Part shown: one piece after another, positions 1 through 13,000 of the stretch
Numbering within the stretch: position 1 is the stretch's first letter
How the letters are laid out: every line of letters begins with the position of its first letter
Assembly: GCA_027563935.2 (NCBI GenBank)
Contig: JANVAS020000239.1
Coordinates: forward strand, 806,001-870,000
Direction of reading: 5' to 3'
Length of the DNA: 64,000 bases
DNA from: Costus lasius
Lineage: Eukaryota > Streptophyta > Magnoliopsida > Zingiberales > Costaceae
Translations under genes and position numbers: made by a program
Notes under the pieces: generated by a model
Told to the model about the DNA's origin: nothing
Database searches by the model: none
What the model saw: the letters and a program-made list of their open reading frames with translations, nothing else

Positions 1-239
1 ATAAGGCAAGCGACATCAATGCTATCATTGACATGCTTCTCATAAGCATCCCGAACCGCCCTTGCGGCGTTCGCAGTGGGTTGAGGCGGTATTGCCGTCT
101 CGAGGACATACAGCTTCCTCTCAGCCTTAAGAACAATCTTAAGGTGTCCGTACGAGTCTGAGAAGTTTGGCCCAGCAAACTTCTCCCTTTCCAGTAAGGA
201 TCGCACATTGAACGCTGTGGTGTTCGTTGCTGCAGTAAT
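1..239 (-). pseudogene. gag N-terminus of element H, internal start codon lost
   Basis: The minus strand encodes the first ~70 residues of the family's copia gag (the NVRSLLEREKFAGPNFSD region, then KIVLKAERKLYVLE), cut by the window edge. In the other copies gag opens ATG AGC TTC. Here the same place (about 209-217) reads ACA GCG TTC, so the usual internal ATG is gone although the frame stays open. The seven codons between the putative splice acceptor (240) and this point are also open. If the upstream LTR mini-exon provides the start codon, this loss need not be inactivating; otherwise the copy is a pseudogene. Confidence 0.7.
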
Positions 240-266
240 CTACAACATTGCAAGAACAGCAAGGTC
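240..266 (-). promoter_or_regulatory. Putative leader intron 3' splice site, element H
   Basis: On the minus strand a CTGAC branch-point motif (branch A at 265) is followed by a T-rich stretch and TTGTTGTAG ending at 240. The branch-to-AG distance is 25 nt, identical in elements A, B, C and G. The matching donor is at 2163, giving a predicted intron of 1924 nt. Confidence 0.5.
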
Positions 267-536
267 AGTATCAATGTTAGAATCAATTCAGGACTTAAGA
301 ATGATTCTTTTCTCACTATTTTATCTGACTGAAAAATCCAGTAAAACAGTCCGAAAGAGTGAAACTCTTTTAGTGAGATGGGATCCAGATTTCATACTTG
401 GTCTCCGCGTCCTGCTCAGGCGAGATAAGATGCACATAGAGTACAAGCACTAATCTCTGGTAGGCAACCCCTGCCAATCGCCAACCCGTGCGATTCCCCT
501 TCATCTGGGCAATCCAGCAGACTGTGCCAACTGAGT

Positions 537-747
537 TGGTACAACACAGTCTCTGATCCCTCAGATGGCTGCCTCCATATGGCTACCATATGCTCAATAT
601 GTAGCCTACATGGTCAAGCTGACCTGACCTACTCCCTGGACCACCACGTGCTATGCTGAGCAACGAGAAGCGATAAATCCCTTCTCTGTAACATGCAGGT
701 GTAATCACACACCGTCTGAAGATAGATGGGCGTGCCCACTGAGTGGG
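537..747 (-). other. Twin leader hairpins, element H
   Basis: Two short perfect inverted repeats occur 186 nt apart: one at 537-549 (CCAACT / AGTTGG with one-base loop) and one at 735-747 (CCCACT / AGTGGG). Both are followed or preceded by the same TTGTAC context. The stem difference is a compensated base-pair change. Confidence 0.65.
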
Positions 748-2005
748 TACAACACGGCCCCAACGATAGTCAGAACAGTGAGGTTTCGCGTCAGAAGGCT
801 TACGTGCTTGATATTTAACGTTGGATTTTAACGGTCCTTTTATCTTCTTACTATCATGCATATCCTATGGCGATAGCAGAAGAATAAATCATGCAGATAT
901 TAAATTTACTTAAACAGTAAATAGAAAGCATGATGATCTTATGTGGTAAAAGCCCATTAAGCCTAAGTAAGACCTTAATTTAACTTAAGTCTTCAGTTGA
1001 GCTCTTCATGGGTCTTTTTGCAAATCCATCTGGCCCAGCCCAGGCCCAAGCGCCCTCTGCAGCTCAGATGCACCCACCAGGTAGCATGCGCCTGTCCTAG
1101 AGTCGAACTATAGACCTCCCACTGGTGAAGCCACTTGCTGCAAGTGCTTCTGCCATGTGTGCTCTGTGCTCATGTCTGATTAAATTACAATTTAATCTAT
1201 CTAGACATGATTGACACGCAGGTCAATTACACTTTATAAATTAATTAAAATGTGATGCGCAGATCACAATAAAATTTACAATTTAATCCAGGCACGCAGG
1301 CCCCAGCACAGCACACATTAATTGGGCAGCCCACATAAGATGAAATAGACATTCATTCATGTTATACAAACAACATGTGATCCAAACAGGAAAATAAAAT
1401 TTTTGAAAATCCCATTGGCATCAATTTTATTTCCTTATTAGCCCTACTACCTTACAACGGTCCATTAATAGGGATCCACTCATCAGACCTTGTCAGACCC
1501 ACTACCCTTGCATGCACCAAGTCATAACCGACTTGAGTCGACCTCATGGTCAACAATGCATGCCTTAAGGGCTGAACGTCCCTCATGAGTTCTGGCAAGC
1601 GGGTGTGACCCCGGGCCTTAATCATGAGCATTCACTGGTTGTCTCAATCAGACATCGCTACACGCCCTTCTGCAGTCGACCTATAGCCACCTGATTCTTG
1701 CGCATAGGTGCCATCTGGTCGACCCATCTAGGCTGTCAGATAGTCTGATCAGACTGTTGGGTCTAGACAGGACGACGACTTCAACCCTAATAACCCGTCT
1801 AAGTTTTTAAAGCAGGCGCTTATAGATCTAGTGGATGCGCGCAAGATAAGTTTTTGACAAAAATCTTTAGCATGCGGCAACAAGTAAACATCATACATGC
1901 GCCAACATCTAATAACTAGCATGTAATCTCGCATGTAAACTCTAGATCTAAACAAACGCAAACAAGGATCACACATAAAGCAATCATATAACATACCAGA
2001 ACCTT

Positions 2006-2017
2006 GCTCTGATACCA
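2006..2017 (-). other. Primer-binding site, element H
   Basis: The minus strand reads TGGTATCAGAGC two bases inside the 5' LTR end. It is complementary to the 3' end of plant initiator-Met tRNA, as usual for copia elements. Confidence 0.85.
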
Positions 2018-2019
2018 AT

Positions 2020-3700
2020 TGTAAGTCACTAAAGGGGTGGGAAACCCTAATATGCACATATATATAAAATCGCAAAGCGGAATCTAGGGTTTCCTACAAG
2101 ATCGATTGGTATGCAAATATATGATCAACTTAAAGCTTTGTAAAGATCAACACAAGATCATACCGATGCCATTGCTTGGATGGCTACTTGGAAGCAGAGA
2201 ACGATGCGGCTCTCCTCCAAAGCGTGCGCACACAAGATGAGAGAGGCTTCTCCTTGTCGTTCCTTGTGCTAGCAAGGATTTCCAAGTCTCTTGATCGAGT
2301 GAAGGGATGAGATCTCTTGGCTTGTCGAATTCTTCTTGGCGTGAAGAAAAGCTTCACAACACGAGAGAGGAGAGGCGAGTATAGAGCAATGCTCTCGAAC
2401 GTGGAGGTGTGAAGACTATTTTGGAAAGCATGACTTCCAAAAATAGTAAACCCTCAACGTTCATGCGATCATGCGATCACCCATGCGTTCACCCCAAGTG
2501 AACCGATCGCTTCTCTTCTCCCCTTGAACCATACGCTCACATTAAGTGAACCGGTTCATTGAATTTGGTTCAAAGACCAAATTAAACCAAGCATTGTCCT
2601 AGATCATATTGAACCAAAAGGTTCAAGATCTAACCATCCATCTCTTGATGCTCTTGATCTCACCGATCTAGCATCATTTCTCTCGATCGAAGCTTACCGA
2701 TCTCAAGCCCTAATCAATCAAACATGATAAGACCAGATCTCACTTACAATCAGAGTTTAAATCCCTTTAAACTGAACCAAAACAATTCAGTCCACACGAT
2801 CTAACTTAAGTAAGCCATATCATCAAATTGTGCGACCCTAAGGGTTTCCTTTAAATGTCGGTAACGACAACTTACGTTATCACGAACAGAGAGGGGTATC
2901 TAGCAACACATCACTGTCTCCCGATATAAAGGAAAGAGTCTTCCAAGACTACACCCAAACCATAGCATAAGTGTGAATTCAATTCACTAGGCATACTTGT
3001 TTCCTTTGCCACTGGATGTTCTTATTGGATAAGCATGTCAAGCCTGTAACTCCAATATGATGAGAGTGGTTAGATCAGATGAACATAGTCATCTGGGTAT
3101 GGCCATACACTTTCTCAACCATCTCATCCAGGGGGCCCCTTTAGAACATCACACTCCAAACAAGGAGAAGGCAATCCTATATCTATCACTAGCGCCCTAA
3201 CATGACTCATGTTCATTATCCAAGATAGTCTATAACCATTATGTTTCAAGTGATATTGAACTACCTCAAGACAATGCCAATCATCATTTAGAAACACAAG
3301 TGATCTCAAGTCAGAGGAAGTATGCCACTTGTTTGCATATAAGGATTATTCACATTGTGACAAACAATTGAATATCCTAAGTAGGGTCTGTCCAGTACAT
3401 CCAATGTACCCATGAGTCTACATCTTATTTCATGCTCGAAGCATCCTATAAGATTAGAACACATATTAGTCTCAATCATATCAAGGCTATCTCATGTTCA
3501 CCAAGATATCTCGACTAAGGACAATACTGCATGTCAGCCAAGCTGAACAGCATTGAGACATTATTCAGAAGTATACATATGGCAGCAGATAATGCAACAA
3601 CCTGAATAACAACCATTGCCTTTATAAACATTGAGTTTATACATGATACTGATATAATCCCAAGGCCCTCAAACATTAGCCTTAAGGGCATACCCCAACA
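2020..3700 (-). repeat. 5' LTR of element H
   Basis: This 1681-bp LTR starts on the minus strand at 3700 with TGTTGGGGTATGCCC and ends at 2020 with ...TTACA. It aligns along its length with the LTRs of A, B, C, D, G and L. It contains the conserved palindromic GTATGGCCATAC, a GATAAC/GTTATC-type hairpin with AGGGTCGCACA downstream, and the ATG mini-exon with GT donor at 2172-2162. Confidence 0.9.
2162..2172 (-). promoter_or_regulatory. ATG mini-exon and splice donor, element H LTR
   Basis: The minus strand reads ATG GCA TCG|GTATGATC. The nine bases before the GT are an open start in phase with gag after splicing to 239. The same arrangement is found in all complete LTRs of the family. Confidence 0.5.
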
Positions 3701-5285
3701 GACTCTCCCTTGGCGTGGATCTTCTTCCCAAGGCTAGCAGCGGGTGTGGAAGAAGAAAACTCAAACATCAGTTGGCGTGGATCTTCTTCCCATCGAAGTA
3801 ATCCGTAGATACCCTTTAGGTTCGGCCAGCCCGAGACTCCTCCATAAGCAAGCTCACAAATGCTAGGCTCCTCCTAGGATTCGGCCAACTCATATATCTT
3901 TGTGGAAGATAGCTCGCAAACCCTAGGCTCCTCCACGGGTTTGGTCAAACATCTATGTGTCTCACCATACTTGCTAGATGCGCCACTTCCCTTGCTAGTT
4001 GCACCACCCATAGGGTGCGCCCTTTTACTTGGATGTGTCATCATGCAATTGTAGGTGCTGTTCTTCTCTATCTCAGCCCTTGAATGTATGAAGCACCCCT
4101 AAGAGCCTTCTCATTCATGACTAATAGAGAAAATAATCCCTTACCAAGGTTAGGTGTGCTAACCATCTTGATCAACCCATGAACCCTTAGATACATCACT
4201 AGGCAACCCCAGTAACCATCATGGTTCGGCTAGTCAAGTTGATCAGCCCCTTAGGATGTTCAACCTTCACCATCAGCTCATGAACCCATTGTTAGACTAC
4301 AAGGTGACCCTAGAAGTCAACATGGTTCGGCTATTGACGTAGGTTAGACCCTTAGGGTGAGCCATTTTCATCATTAGCCCTTGGACTCTTGATGCACAAC
4401 TAGGAAACCCTAGAAGGCCTCATGGTTTGGCAAAGGACAAAGATCAGCACCCTAACTTGGTTAGGTTTCACCATCCTTTTGACCAGCCCCCTTCCCTTAA
4501 GTGGACCATCTAGGTTACTCTAGAAGCCACCAGTTTAGGTCAAGCCAATTAAAGGGATGCGCCACCTTCGGGTGAGGTGTGCCAACCCTAACCCTAGCCA
4601 CCAACCCCCTTAAGATGCGCCTCTAGGTAACCTTAGAAGCCATATAGGGTTCAGCTGGGTATGGATATGCGCCACCATGAGAGATGCGCAAGGGAGAAGA
4701 AACGGTGCGATGTCTTCTTGGTCTTCAATTTAAATTAAAATACAAAATTGAAGGTCGGCACGTAGGCCTCACAATGATACATCACAGACATGACAATTAC
4801 ATGGGCTTGTCTAAGATCACATCACGAAGCATAAATCAACTACTCATGCGATTCTACATTCTATGAAAAAACAACAAGTAATCACTTTTAATTTTTCATA
4901 AAACCCTTTCAATTAATTTTCAGTGACTCTATATCATCCTTCAATATTGTTTCGCCCCTCTTAGGAGTCTACAAAGGGTAGCCGCCCCTTGCAATGCTTA
5001 CCCCATAGAAATTAGAACAATCACCCTGCCCCGATAATCTCCTATGGGTCTTGTGCCATAGGTCTATCACATGTGTGCAAGGAGGGGTAAATTCTTCCAT
5101 AGAGAGTCTATACCATATGTGAATAAAACGAAAACTAGAAGATGATTAAGAGGCAAAAATTAACAGAAATTATTTTTCAACAGAAAAATCATGGCATAAA
5201 AATTTTCAAAAATCGATTTCATGTTATGGGGTATGCGCATGTACAAAAGACACCTACGGGCCATGTAAGATCCCTCTGATACAAC
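3701..5285 (-). mobile_element. Leader remnant of older copia element I
   Basis: No coding region is recognisable. The stretch ends at 5274-5285 with CCTCTGATACAAC on the plus strand. On the minus strand this is a GTTGTATCAGAGG primer-binding site directly next to the LTR at 5286, so the stretch is the internal 5' leader of a minus-strand copia. It contains imperfect direct repeats: a GGCGTGGATCTTCTTCCCA unit at about 3712 and 3775, and several copies of a CTAGGCTCCTCC / TTCGGCCA motif at 3800-3950. Element H truncates it on the left. Confidence 0.6.
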
Positions 5286-6995
5286 TGTTGGGAATCCCCG
5301 GACCTTATAAAAACTTTAAACATAGCAGAAGTGAAAGTTTGAAACAGAATTCCCCAAAACACCAAGATCCCTTATGAGAAAAAACCAAAGGATGTGAAGA
5401 GTAGTACCTTGTCAGGCAATTTTAGGAGCAGTCGATGATGCAAACGCACAAGTGTACGTCCTTGGCAATCATGCACACACGGGCTCCTCGAGTCCTCTCC
5501 AACCTCTACTCTAGGTGCTAGCCCCGGGAGATGAGATCCATGCCTCTAGGATTTTCTCAACATGTGCCAATCACCAAGATCCAGCACCAAGGAGAAATGG
5601 GAGTGTTAGTGACAAGGAGTGGGAAGCACTACCACTTGTCTCAACCTTGAAGCAAAAATTCTTCTTTTTTTATCACCTTCAAGACCCTCACTCAAATGAG
5701 GAGAGGGGACGACAATAGGAGATGAGAGAAAGAACTGGTGCAAAAATCTCCCAAGAGAACCTCTCCATTTATAATAGATGAACCAATTATTCTTGGAGAT
5801 TTTTTTCCATATGGGACTTTGTTTAGGCGCCTATTTAAATTTCACAATTAAATATTTAATTGCAAAATGCACCTATGCATATTAATTAGCTAAGAGAAAA
5901 ATTCTCTCGCTAATTAATAATTTTATTTGATTTATGTGACTAAAGTGGCAAGTCTAAACTTACACTAAGACCCTTGTTTGACTCATTTTGACAACACATG
6001 TCAATAGAGGTTAAACATTGTCCATTAGAGGTCATGTAGTGGTCAAACATAAACTAAATAAAATATCATCTCCTCAGAAGAAATCTCAAAGCATTAGTCT
6101 CCGAAAACAATCCGAATGGCACAGTGATTCAATTAGAGGCTAAATGATCAGTATGAGAATTCGAGTGTCTAGGTGTGTGACCCTATAGGTTCTTCAGATG
6201 TTAGTAGTGATAATCTGAAAATCATCACAAGCGATAAGTGACATCGAGCAATACATCACTACTACCCAAGTGATCAGAATAAATGTCACCACCGACAACC
6301 TCTAAAATTGCGATCAAATGTAAGTACATAATTGTCCTTTCACTAGACTGATGTCAAGATTGGGCAAGCATGTCGTACTTGCTGATCCCAATATTATGGC
6401 ATGAAGAAATCAGGTTCTCACCTAGGTATGGACATACACTTTTAGTCGTCCACATAGGGGTGCCATGGACATCAAGCTTCCCCACAAGGAAGGGGCAAAT
6501 CCTCTCTTGGCACATTAACATGATGCACCAAATGACAACCGTTATCACTTCCCTTTTATGGTGAAGCATTAGGTTGTATCATAGTGCCTCATTCACCATA
6601 TAGAAATGCCAATTCCCTCAAGTCTAGGACAATCGTAACTCTGTCACTATGATCTTCATCTCGTGACACCAAGATGAATCCTCAGTGTAGGTCAGTCCAG
6701 TATATCTCCCTTGATATACCTATATGCTTGCGTTAGCAACCCATGCCCAACCAGCACATGTACCAGTCTCAAGTGAATCATGTTGTCCTATATTCACCAT
6801 GAATCTTGACCGGGGACAAAACTGAAATAAGACAAACATCTATCTCGTAGGGAGATCGTATATGCAACTGTACATATGCACAGATGTACATATTTGCATA
6901 ACAACGACCATGCTAGGATATCTCATCTATCAACTAGATGTGATACACATATCCCATTGGACCATCCCACATGTCCTAGGGCATAAATACTAACA
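5286..6995 (-). repeat. LTR of copia element I
   Basis: This is a 1710-bp LTR on the minus strand. It starts at 6995 with TGTTAGTATTTATGCCCTAGG and ends at 5286 with ...GGGGATTCCCAACA, followed by a Met-type primer-binding site. Its head resembles LTR N (55820). It keeps the family-crossing modules in diverged form: a hairpin at 6209-6226 and AGGGTCACACA near 6176-6187. Small open frames on both strands at about 6354-6569 lie inside it and have no coding support. It interrupts the Athila-like remnant J on its right (6996 onward). Confidence 0.8.
5768..5773 (-). promoter_or_regulatory. Candidate TATA box of LTR I
   Basis: The minus strand reads ATTATAAATGG about 480 bp before the LTR 3' end. 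This is a plausible core promoter position for a 1.7-kb copia LTR, comparable with the TATAAATA in LTR N. Confidence 0.4.
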
Positions 6996-8231
6996 AGATT
7001 CAAAGAAAAGATTTAATTCACAAATAAATGAATTGGCTACTCCCCAAATCCCGAAACAAAGATCTTAAGCTATCATGTTCATAGTAAACAACATATAGTA
7101 TGATGATGAAATTGACATGAATACCTAATCAAATTACATGTAAACACTAGGAGAAGAAGGATAACCCTTCTCTTCGATCAGGAGATGAATAAGGGCATCA
7201 AACTTACACTTGCCCCTAAATCACATAAAGCAAGTTCAATTGAGATCTTACCAAACCGCTAAGGAATTGAAAAACTTATAAGATCTTTTACCTTCTTGAT
7301 CACTTTGGGTTGATTTACCTTGCTGCTTCTTACCTCAAAAGTTGCAATGTCGTGCCTTTCCAATTCTGCTTTTACAAGCCTCTGAGGCTAAGGAATGGGT
7401 GGAACATATGCAGGTGGACCTACATAGACTTCTTCCCTCTCCTTCTCCATTGGTATCTCTTTTTCAGGCAAAATCTCATCAGGCTTCTTTTCCCAAACAT
7501 TAGATGCAGGTTCTTCATTAGGCATCCCAGGTTCGTCAATATATTCATCTCTGGTTGGCCTAGAAGATTACCTGTAGGCCTATTGGAAGTACTTGTCTAC
7601 TGAGCTATTTGGTTCTTTAACATTTTGTTGTGGGTTGCCAAGGTGTCCACACGTGATGTTAGATGCTTAATAGCATCAGAGACATCTTCATTGTGCTTTT
7701 TCTGAGCAACAATGAAACCTTCCAAAAGGGACTCCAAGTTGGACTTCTGAGGCTGATTATACTGCCTAGACTGAAAACATGGTGGTGGCTTATTATTCTG
7801 CTGATTAAACTACTGAGGAATTTGCCCTTGATTATTCTTGTATGACAAACTAGGGTGGTTCCTCTAGCTTGGATTATATGTAGCTAAATAAGGGTCATTC
7901 ACCTGCCATTGGTTGTAGTTGCTTAAAGCATTGACATGCTCCTGACAAGAGTCATCCAGTGGTGAGGCTAAAAGCTGACAATTAGTAGAAATATGACCTG
8001 AAACACCACATACCTCATAAGAAATAGAATTAAATGCAACTAAAGGAAAAGTAAAAGAATCCAATTTTTGAGCCAAAGAATCAACCTTTGCAGCTAAAGA
8101 TGTCAAGGAATCACTACTATGCTTACTAATTCTCGTCGATGTAATACCCCGCTCATTGGACCAATTATTATGATTTATGGCCATGTCCTCAAGTAAGGTA
8201 GTTGCTCCTTCTACATTCTTTCTCAAGATAG
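6996..8231 (-). pseudogene. Athila-like gypsy gag, C-terminal part (element J)
   Basis: From about 8231 down to 7310 the minus strand encodes the second half of a Ty3/gypsy gag of Athila type. It shows NVEGATTLLEDMAINHNNW near 8200, a zinc-knuckle-like CGVSGH...C stretch, the motif NDPYLATYNPS followed by RNHPSLSYKNNQGQIPQ, and a Q/N-rich coiled region. A Trp codon after NPS is a stop (7864), and further stops interrupt the frame, including one before FNQQ. The gag N-terminal half is at 43919-44400. The two were separated by element D, and TSD gatag (8227-8231 and 43919-43923) proves it. Bases 6996-7300 show nothing recognisable and are probably more of J. Confidence 0.75.
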
Positions 8232-8343
8232 TGTTGGGGTATGCCCTTAAGGCTAATGTTTGAAGCCTTGGGATTATTTCAGTATCATGTATAAACTCTA
8301 TGTTTATAAAGGCAATGGTTGTTATTCAGGTTGTTACATCATC
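8232..8343 (+). repeat. 5' LTR start of element D (truncated)
   Basis: The first 112 bp of a plus-strand copia LTR match 42251-42362 with a single mismatch. The sequence stops at TCATC|TGAAGG, where the minus-strand element A begins. Confidence 0.85.
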
Positions 8344-10029
8344 TGAAGGGTCCCCTAGATAAAGGGGGCGAAACCCTAATAGGAGGCGCAACAAAAACTT
8401 ATAGCGGAATCTAGGGTTTCTAATAGATCGCATAGCATATAATATGATCAACTTTCAATGAGAAGCGATACTCACCATTGCCATCACTTGGATGGTGTCT
8501 TGGAGGCAAAGGTGCAAGCGAACCTTCTCCTAAGTTTCGCACACAAGATGATCAATGCGCTTCTTCCTTGGTGCTCCTTGTGCTAGCAAGGTTCCAAGGT
8601 TGTCTTGCCGAATGGAAAGGAAAAGAGAGATCCTTGCTTGGTCGAATGTTTCCTCTTGTCGTCCACTCCTTCACCCATGAGAGTGCAAGAGACGAATGCT
8701 CAAGCGGCGTCAAGAGAGCAAGAGACGAGAATAGCATTCTCTTGGCGTGAACGTGAGATGTGGTCACGTTAAGAGATGTGCTATCTAAAAATAGCATCCC
8801 ATTTCTTCACTTGCGACCATGTATCACCCCAATCGCCAATGCCTCTTATCACTTGAACCATGCGCTCAACCAATGAGCTGGTTCAAATCCATTTGGTTCA
8901 ATAACCAAATAAACCAAGCAATCAGTCCAGACTATAATAAACCCTAAGGCTCTTAATCTGACCATCGATCTCCTGATGCTTCTGATCTCACCAATCTAGC
9001 ATCCAATCTCTCGATCGAAGCTTACCGATCTCAAGCCCTAATCAATCAAACATGATCAGACCAGATCTCACTCACAATCAGAGATTAAATCCCTTTAAAC
9101 TGAACCTGAACAATTCAGTCCACACGATCTGACTTAAGTAAGCCATATCATCAAATTGTGCGACCCTGAGGGTTTCCTTTAAATGTCGGTAACGATAACT
9201 CACGTTATCACGATCAGTGAGGGGTATCTAGCAACACATCACTGTCTCCCGATATAAAGGAAATAGTCTTCCAAGACTACACCCAAACCATAGCACAAGT
9301 GTGAATCCACATCACTAGGCATACATGTTTCCTTTGCCACTGGATGTTCTTATTGGACAAGCTTGTCAAGCTTGTAGCTCCAATATGATGAGCATGATTA
9401 GATCAGATGAGCACAGTCACCTGGGTATGGCCATACACTTTCTCAATCATCTCATCCAGGGGGCCCCTTTAGAACATCACACTCCTTAAACAAGGAGACG
9501 GCAATCCTTTGTCTATCACTAGTGCCCTAACCTGACTCAAGCTCATTATCCAAGATAGTCTATAATCATTATGTTTCAAATGATATTGAACTACCTCAAA
9601 ATAATGACAATCATCATTTAGAAAACACAAGTGATCTCAAGTCAGAGGAAATGTGCCACTTGTCATATTCAAGGATTATTCACATTGTGACAAACAATTG
9701 AATATCCTAGTAGGGTCTGTCCAGTACATCCAATGTACCCATGAGTCTACATCTTATTCCATGCTCGAAGCATCCTATAAGACTAGAACACATATTAGTC
9801 TTAACCATATCAAGGCTGTCTCATGTTCACCAAGATACATCGACTAAGGACTTAACTGCATGTCAGCCCAGCTGAACAGCATTGAGACATCATTCAGAAG
9901 AACATATATTGCAGCAGACAATGTAGCTAACTGAATAATAACCATGCCTTTATAAACATAAACGTTTATTACACGATACTGTTACAATCCCAAGGCCTCA
10001 AACATTAGGCTTAAGGGTATACCCCAACA
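8344..10029 (-). repeat. 3' LTR of element A
   Basis: This 1686-bp LTR starts on the minus strand TGTTGGGGTATACCC and ends ...GGGACCCTTCA. It is nearly identical to 15803-17181 over its 3' 1380 bp but clearly different over the first ~308 bp. It carries ATG GCA ATG|GTGAGT like its partner. The 80-90 residue open frames in it are duplicated because the LTR is. Confidence 0.92.
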
Positions 10030-10049
10030 ATCTCCCACTTGCACTTAAT

Positions 10050-13000
10050 CTAATGGTTGAGAAATCTCAAACCCATATTATTACAGTGCTTCTCATGCTT
10101 CTGCTGCGCCAGAGGCTTGGTAAGCGGGTCTGCCAGATTGTCATCTGTATGAACCTTGCATATTTTGATCTCGCCACGATCTATGATCTCCCTGATCAAA
10201 TGAAACCGTCTCTGTATGTGCTTGGACTTCTGGTGCGACCGTGGTTCCTTTGCTTGTGCGATTGCTCCAGTGTTATCACAGAAGATAACCAAAGGATCTG
10301 CACTCGAAGGAACAACACCAAGTTCTCTCACGAACTTACGAATCCACACTGCCTCCTTGGATGCTTCCGAGGCTGCAACATACTCGGCTTCTGTTGTGGA
10401 ATCAGCAACAGTTGACTGTTTGAAACTCTTCCACACCACTGCTCCTCCATTCAAGCTAAAAACATAGCCTGATTGCGATCGGAAATCATCCTGGTCTGAC
10501 TGGAACGAAGCGTCAGTATATCCTTCTATACTGAGTTCTTCCTGACCACCATATATCAAGAACATATCTTTGGTCCTCCACAGATATTTTAAGATGTTCT
10601 TGACTGCAATCCAGTGCGCCTGACCTGGATTACTTTGGAAACGACTGGTCACGCTTAACCCGTAAGCAACGTCAGGGCGAGTACACAACATCGCATACAT
10701 AATGGATCCAATAGCCGAAGCATAAGGCGTATTGTCCATTTCATCTTTCTCAGTCTGTGTTTGTGGACACTGACTCTTCGAAAGACTCAGACCATGTCTG
10801 ACTGGAAGATATCCTCGTTTAGAATTCTCTAAATGAAATCTTTCCAGGACTTTATCGATGTAAGTACTCTGGCACAGCCCGAGAAGCCTCTTAGATCTAT
10901 CCCTGTAGATCTTCACACCTAACACATAGGCTGCTTCTCCTAGATCTTTCATCTGGAAACATTTCCTTAACCATGCCTTCACAGCATGCATTTCAGGAAT
11001 ATCATTTCCAATGATCAAGATATCATCGACGTAGAGGACTAGGAAAGTAATCACGCTCCCACTAAACCTCTTATATACACACGGGTCATCCTCGTTCTTG
11101 ATGAAACCAAATTCAGTGACTGATTCATCAAAACGAATATTCCAGCTTCTCGATGCTTGTTTAAGTCCATAAATAGACTTCTTTAACTTGCATATCTTAT
11201 GACGATCTGATGGATTAGTGAAACCTTCTGGTTGTGTCATATACACATCCTCATCCAGATTTCCATTAAGGAAAGCTGTTTTCACATCCATTTGCCAAAT
11301 CTCATAATCATAATATGCAGCTATCGCGAAAAGAATCCGAATAGACTTGAACATAGCTACAGGTGAGAAAGTTTCATCATAATCTATCCCGTAGATTTGT
11401 TTGAAACCTTTCGCAACTAGCCTGCCTTTATAGGTAACTACGTTACCATCCATGTCAATCTTCTTCTTGAAGATCCATTTACAGCCTATAGGGATAACTC
11501 CCGGAGGCGGATCAACCAAATCCCAAACTTGGTTATCTGACATGGAGTCCATCTCGGCGCGCATAGCTTCAAGCCATCTCGCTGACTCCGGTCCACTGAC
11601 CGCATCCGCATAAGTGAGGGGTTCATCATTATCAATGATGTAGACTCCGTCATAGCGCTCAGGCTGTCGACGAATCCTTCCCGATCTTCGCGGTTCCCGT
11701 GATATCTGAGCCTCAGGTTGTTCAATAACCTGATCTACTGGCTCAGGCTCATCCAACTGTGCTTGAGCACTTTGTCCTTCCTCTGGATTCTCATCCAGTT
11801 TTATTTCTCTCCCACTTGCCTCTTGCAGAAGAAACTCCTTCTCAAGAAAAATGGCCGTCCGAGCAACAAATACCTTGTTCTCTTTGGGATCGTAGAAATA
11901 ATAACCCTTAGTTTCCTTAGGGTAACCGACAAAGATACATTTGTCAGATCTGCTCTCTAGTTTCCCAGAGGCGAGCTTTTTGACATAAGCCTCGCAGCCC
12001 CAGATCCTGATAAATGTCAAGCTTGGCTGTTTCCCATACCATAACTCATATGGCGTCTTTGAAACGGCCTTGGATGGCACTCGGTTTAGTACCTTTGCAG
12101 CTGTCTCCAGTGCAAATCCCCAAAAGGAGTAAGGAAGAGTAGCCTGACTCATCATAGAACGAACCATATCAAGTAACGTTCTATTTCTCCTTTCGGACAC
12201 ACCATTCCATTGCGGTGTTCCTGGCGGAGTGAGCTGTGAGATAATCCCACACTCCTTCAGATAGTCAGTAAACGTATGACTCAAGTATTCTCCACCTCGA
12301 TCTGAGCGAAGTGCCTTGATATTTCGGCCTAGCTGATTCTGTACTTCATTCTTGAACTCTTTGAACTTGTCAAAAGATTCACTCTTATGTCTTATCAGAT
12401 AGACATAGCCATACCTACTGAAATCATCAGTAAAGGTAATGAAGTACTGATAGCCACCTCTGGCATGCTTACTAAATGGCCCACACACATCACTGTGTAT
12501 AAGGTCAAGTAAACCTGAAGCCCTTTGACCTTTGTTAAGAAAAGGTGACTTCGTCATTTTGCCCATCAAACAAGCTTTGCATGTATCAATCTCCTTGTAA
12601 GAGAATGATCCCAGCAGTCCATGATCATGCAACCGCTTAATGCGTTTCTCTTTAATATGGCCTAAACGACTATGCCATAGCAAGGTGCTGTCATCAGCAT
12701 ACTTGGCTTTCTTAATATCAACATTTTGTATAGAACACTCCATGTCCAACATGAATAATCCATTGCTAATTGAACCAGTTGCATAAACAATATTATCATA
12801 AGATAAAACACACTTTGAAATATTGCATTCAAAGGAAAAACCCTTCCTGACAAGAGCAGGAATGGAGATAATATTTTTAGTAATACTGGGAACAAAATAA
12901 CAACTGTTTAGTTCCAATACAAGTCCAGATGGTAAAGAAATGAAATAGTCTCCTACAGCAACAGCAGCAACCCGTGCCCCGTTTCCAACGCGTAGGTCCA

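Larger units (their letters stand above)
210..2019 (-). other. Untranslated leader of element H
   Basis: This is the leader between the primer-binding site and gag on the minus strand. It has no credible gene. It holds the twin hairpins (537-747), a SINE/tRNA-like GGTTCGA-type patch (about 1098-1135, degraded here) and long stretches shared with the leaders of A, B, C and G. Small open frames in it recur between copies only because the copies are young; they are broken or altered here. Confidence 0.75.
1..3700 (-). mobile_element. Copia element H, 5' end (partial)
   Basis: This is the 5' portion of a Ty1/copia element on the minus strand; the rest lies left of the window. In transcription order it shows a 5' LTR (3700 down to 2020), a primer-binding site, a leader of about 1.8 kb and the first codons of gag (1-209). 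It belongs to the same family as elements A, B, C, D and G. On its right the LTR abuts bases 3701 onward, which belong to the leader of an older copia (I), so H appears to have inserted into I. The TSD cannot be tested because the other end is outside the window; gactc (3701-3705) is the candidate. Confidence 0.85.

Noticed and set aside
4684..4866. 60-codon plus-strand frame
   Set aside because: It lies in the non-coding leader of element I, on the opposite strand to the element, with no recognisable feature.
6354..6569. Overlapping sense and antisense frames of 71 and 64 codons
   Set aside because: They lie within LTR I; no homologous frame in related LTRs and no start context or motif.
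8478..8797. Frames of 90 and 81 codons on opposite strands, repeated at 15937-16256
   Set aside because: They are inside A's two LTRs; the duplication is the LTR pair, and mirror frames on both strands indicate composition, not coding.
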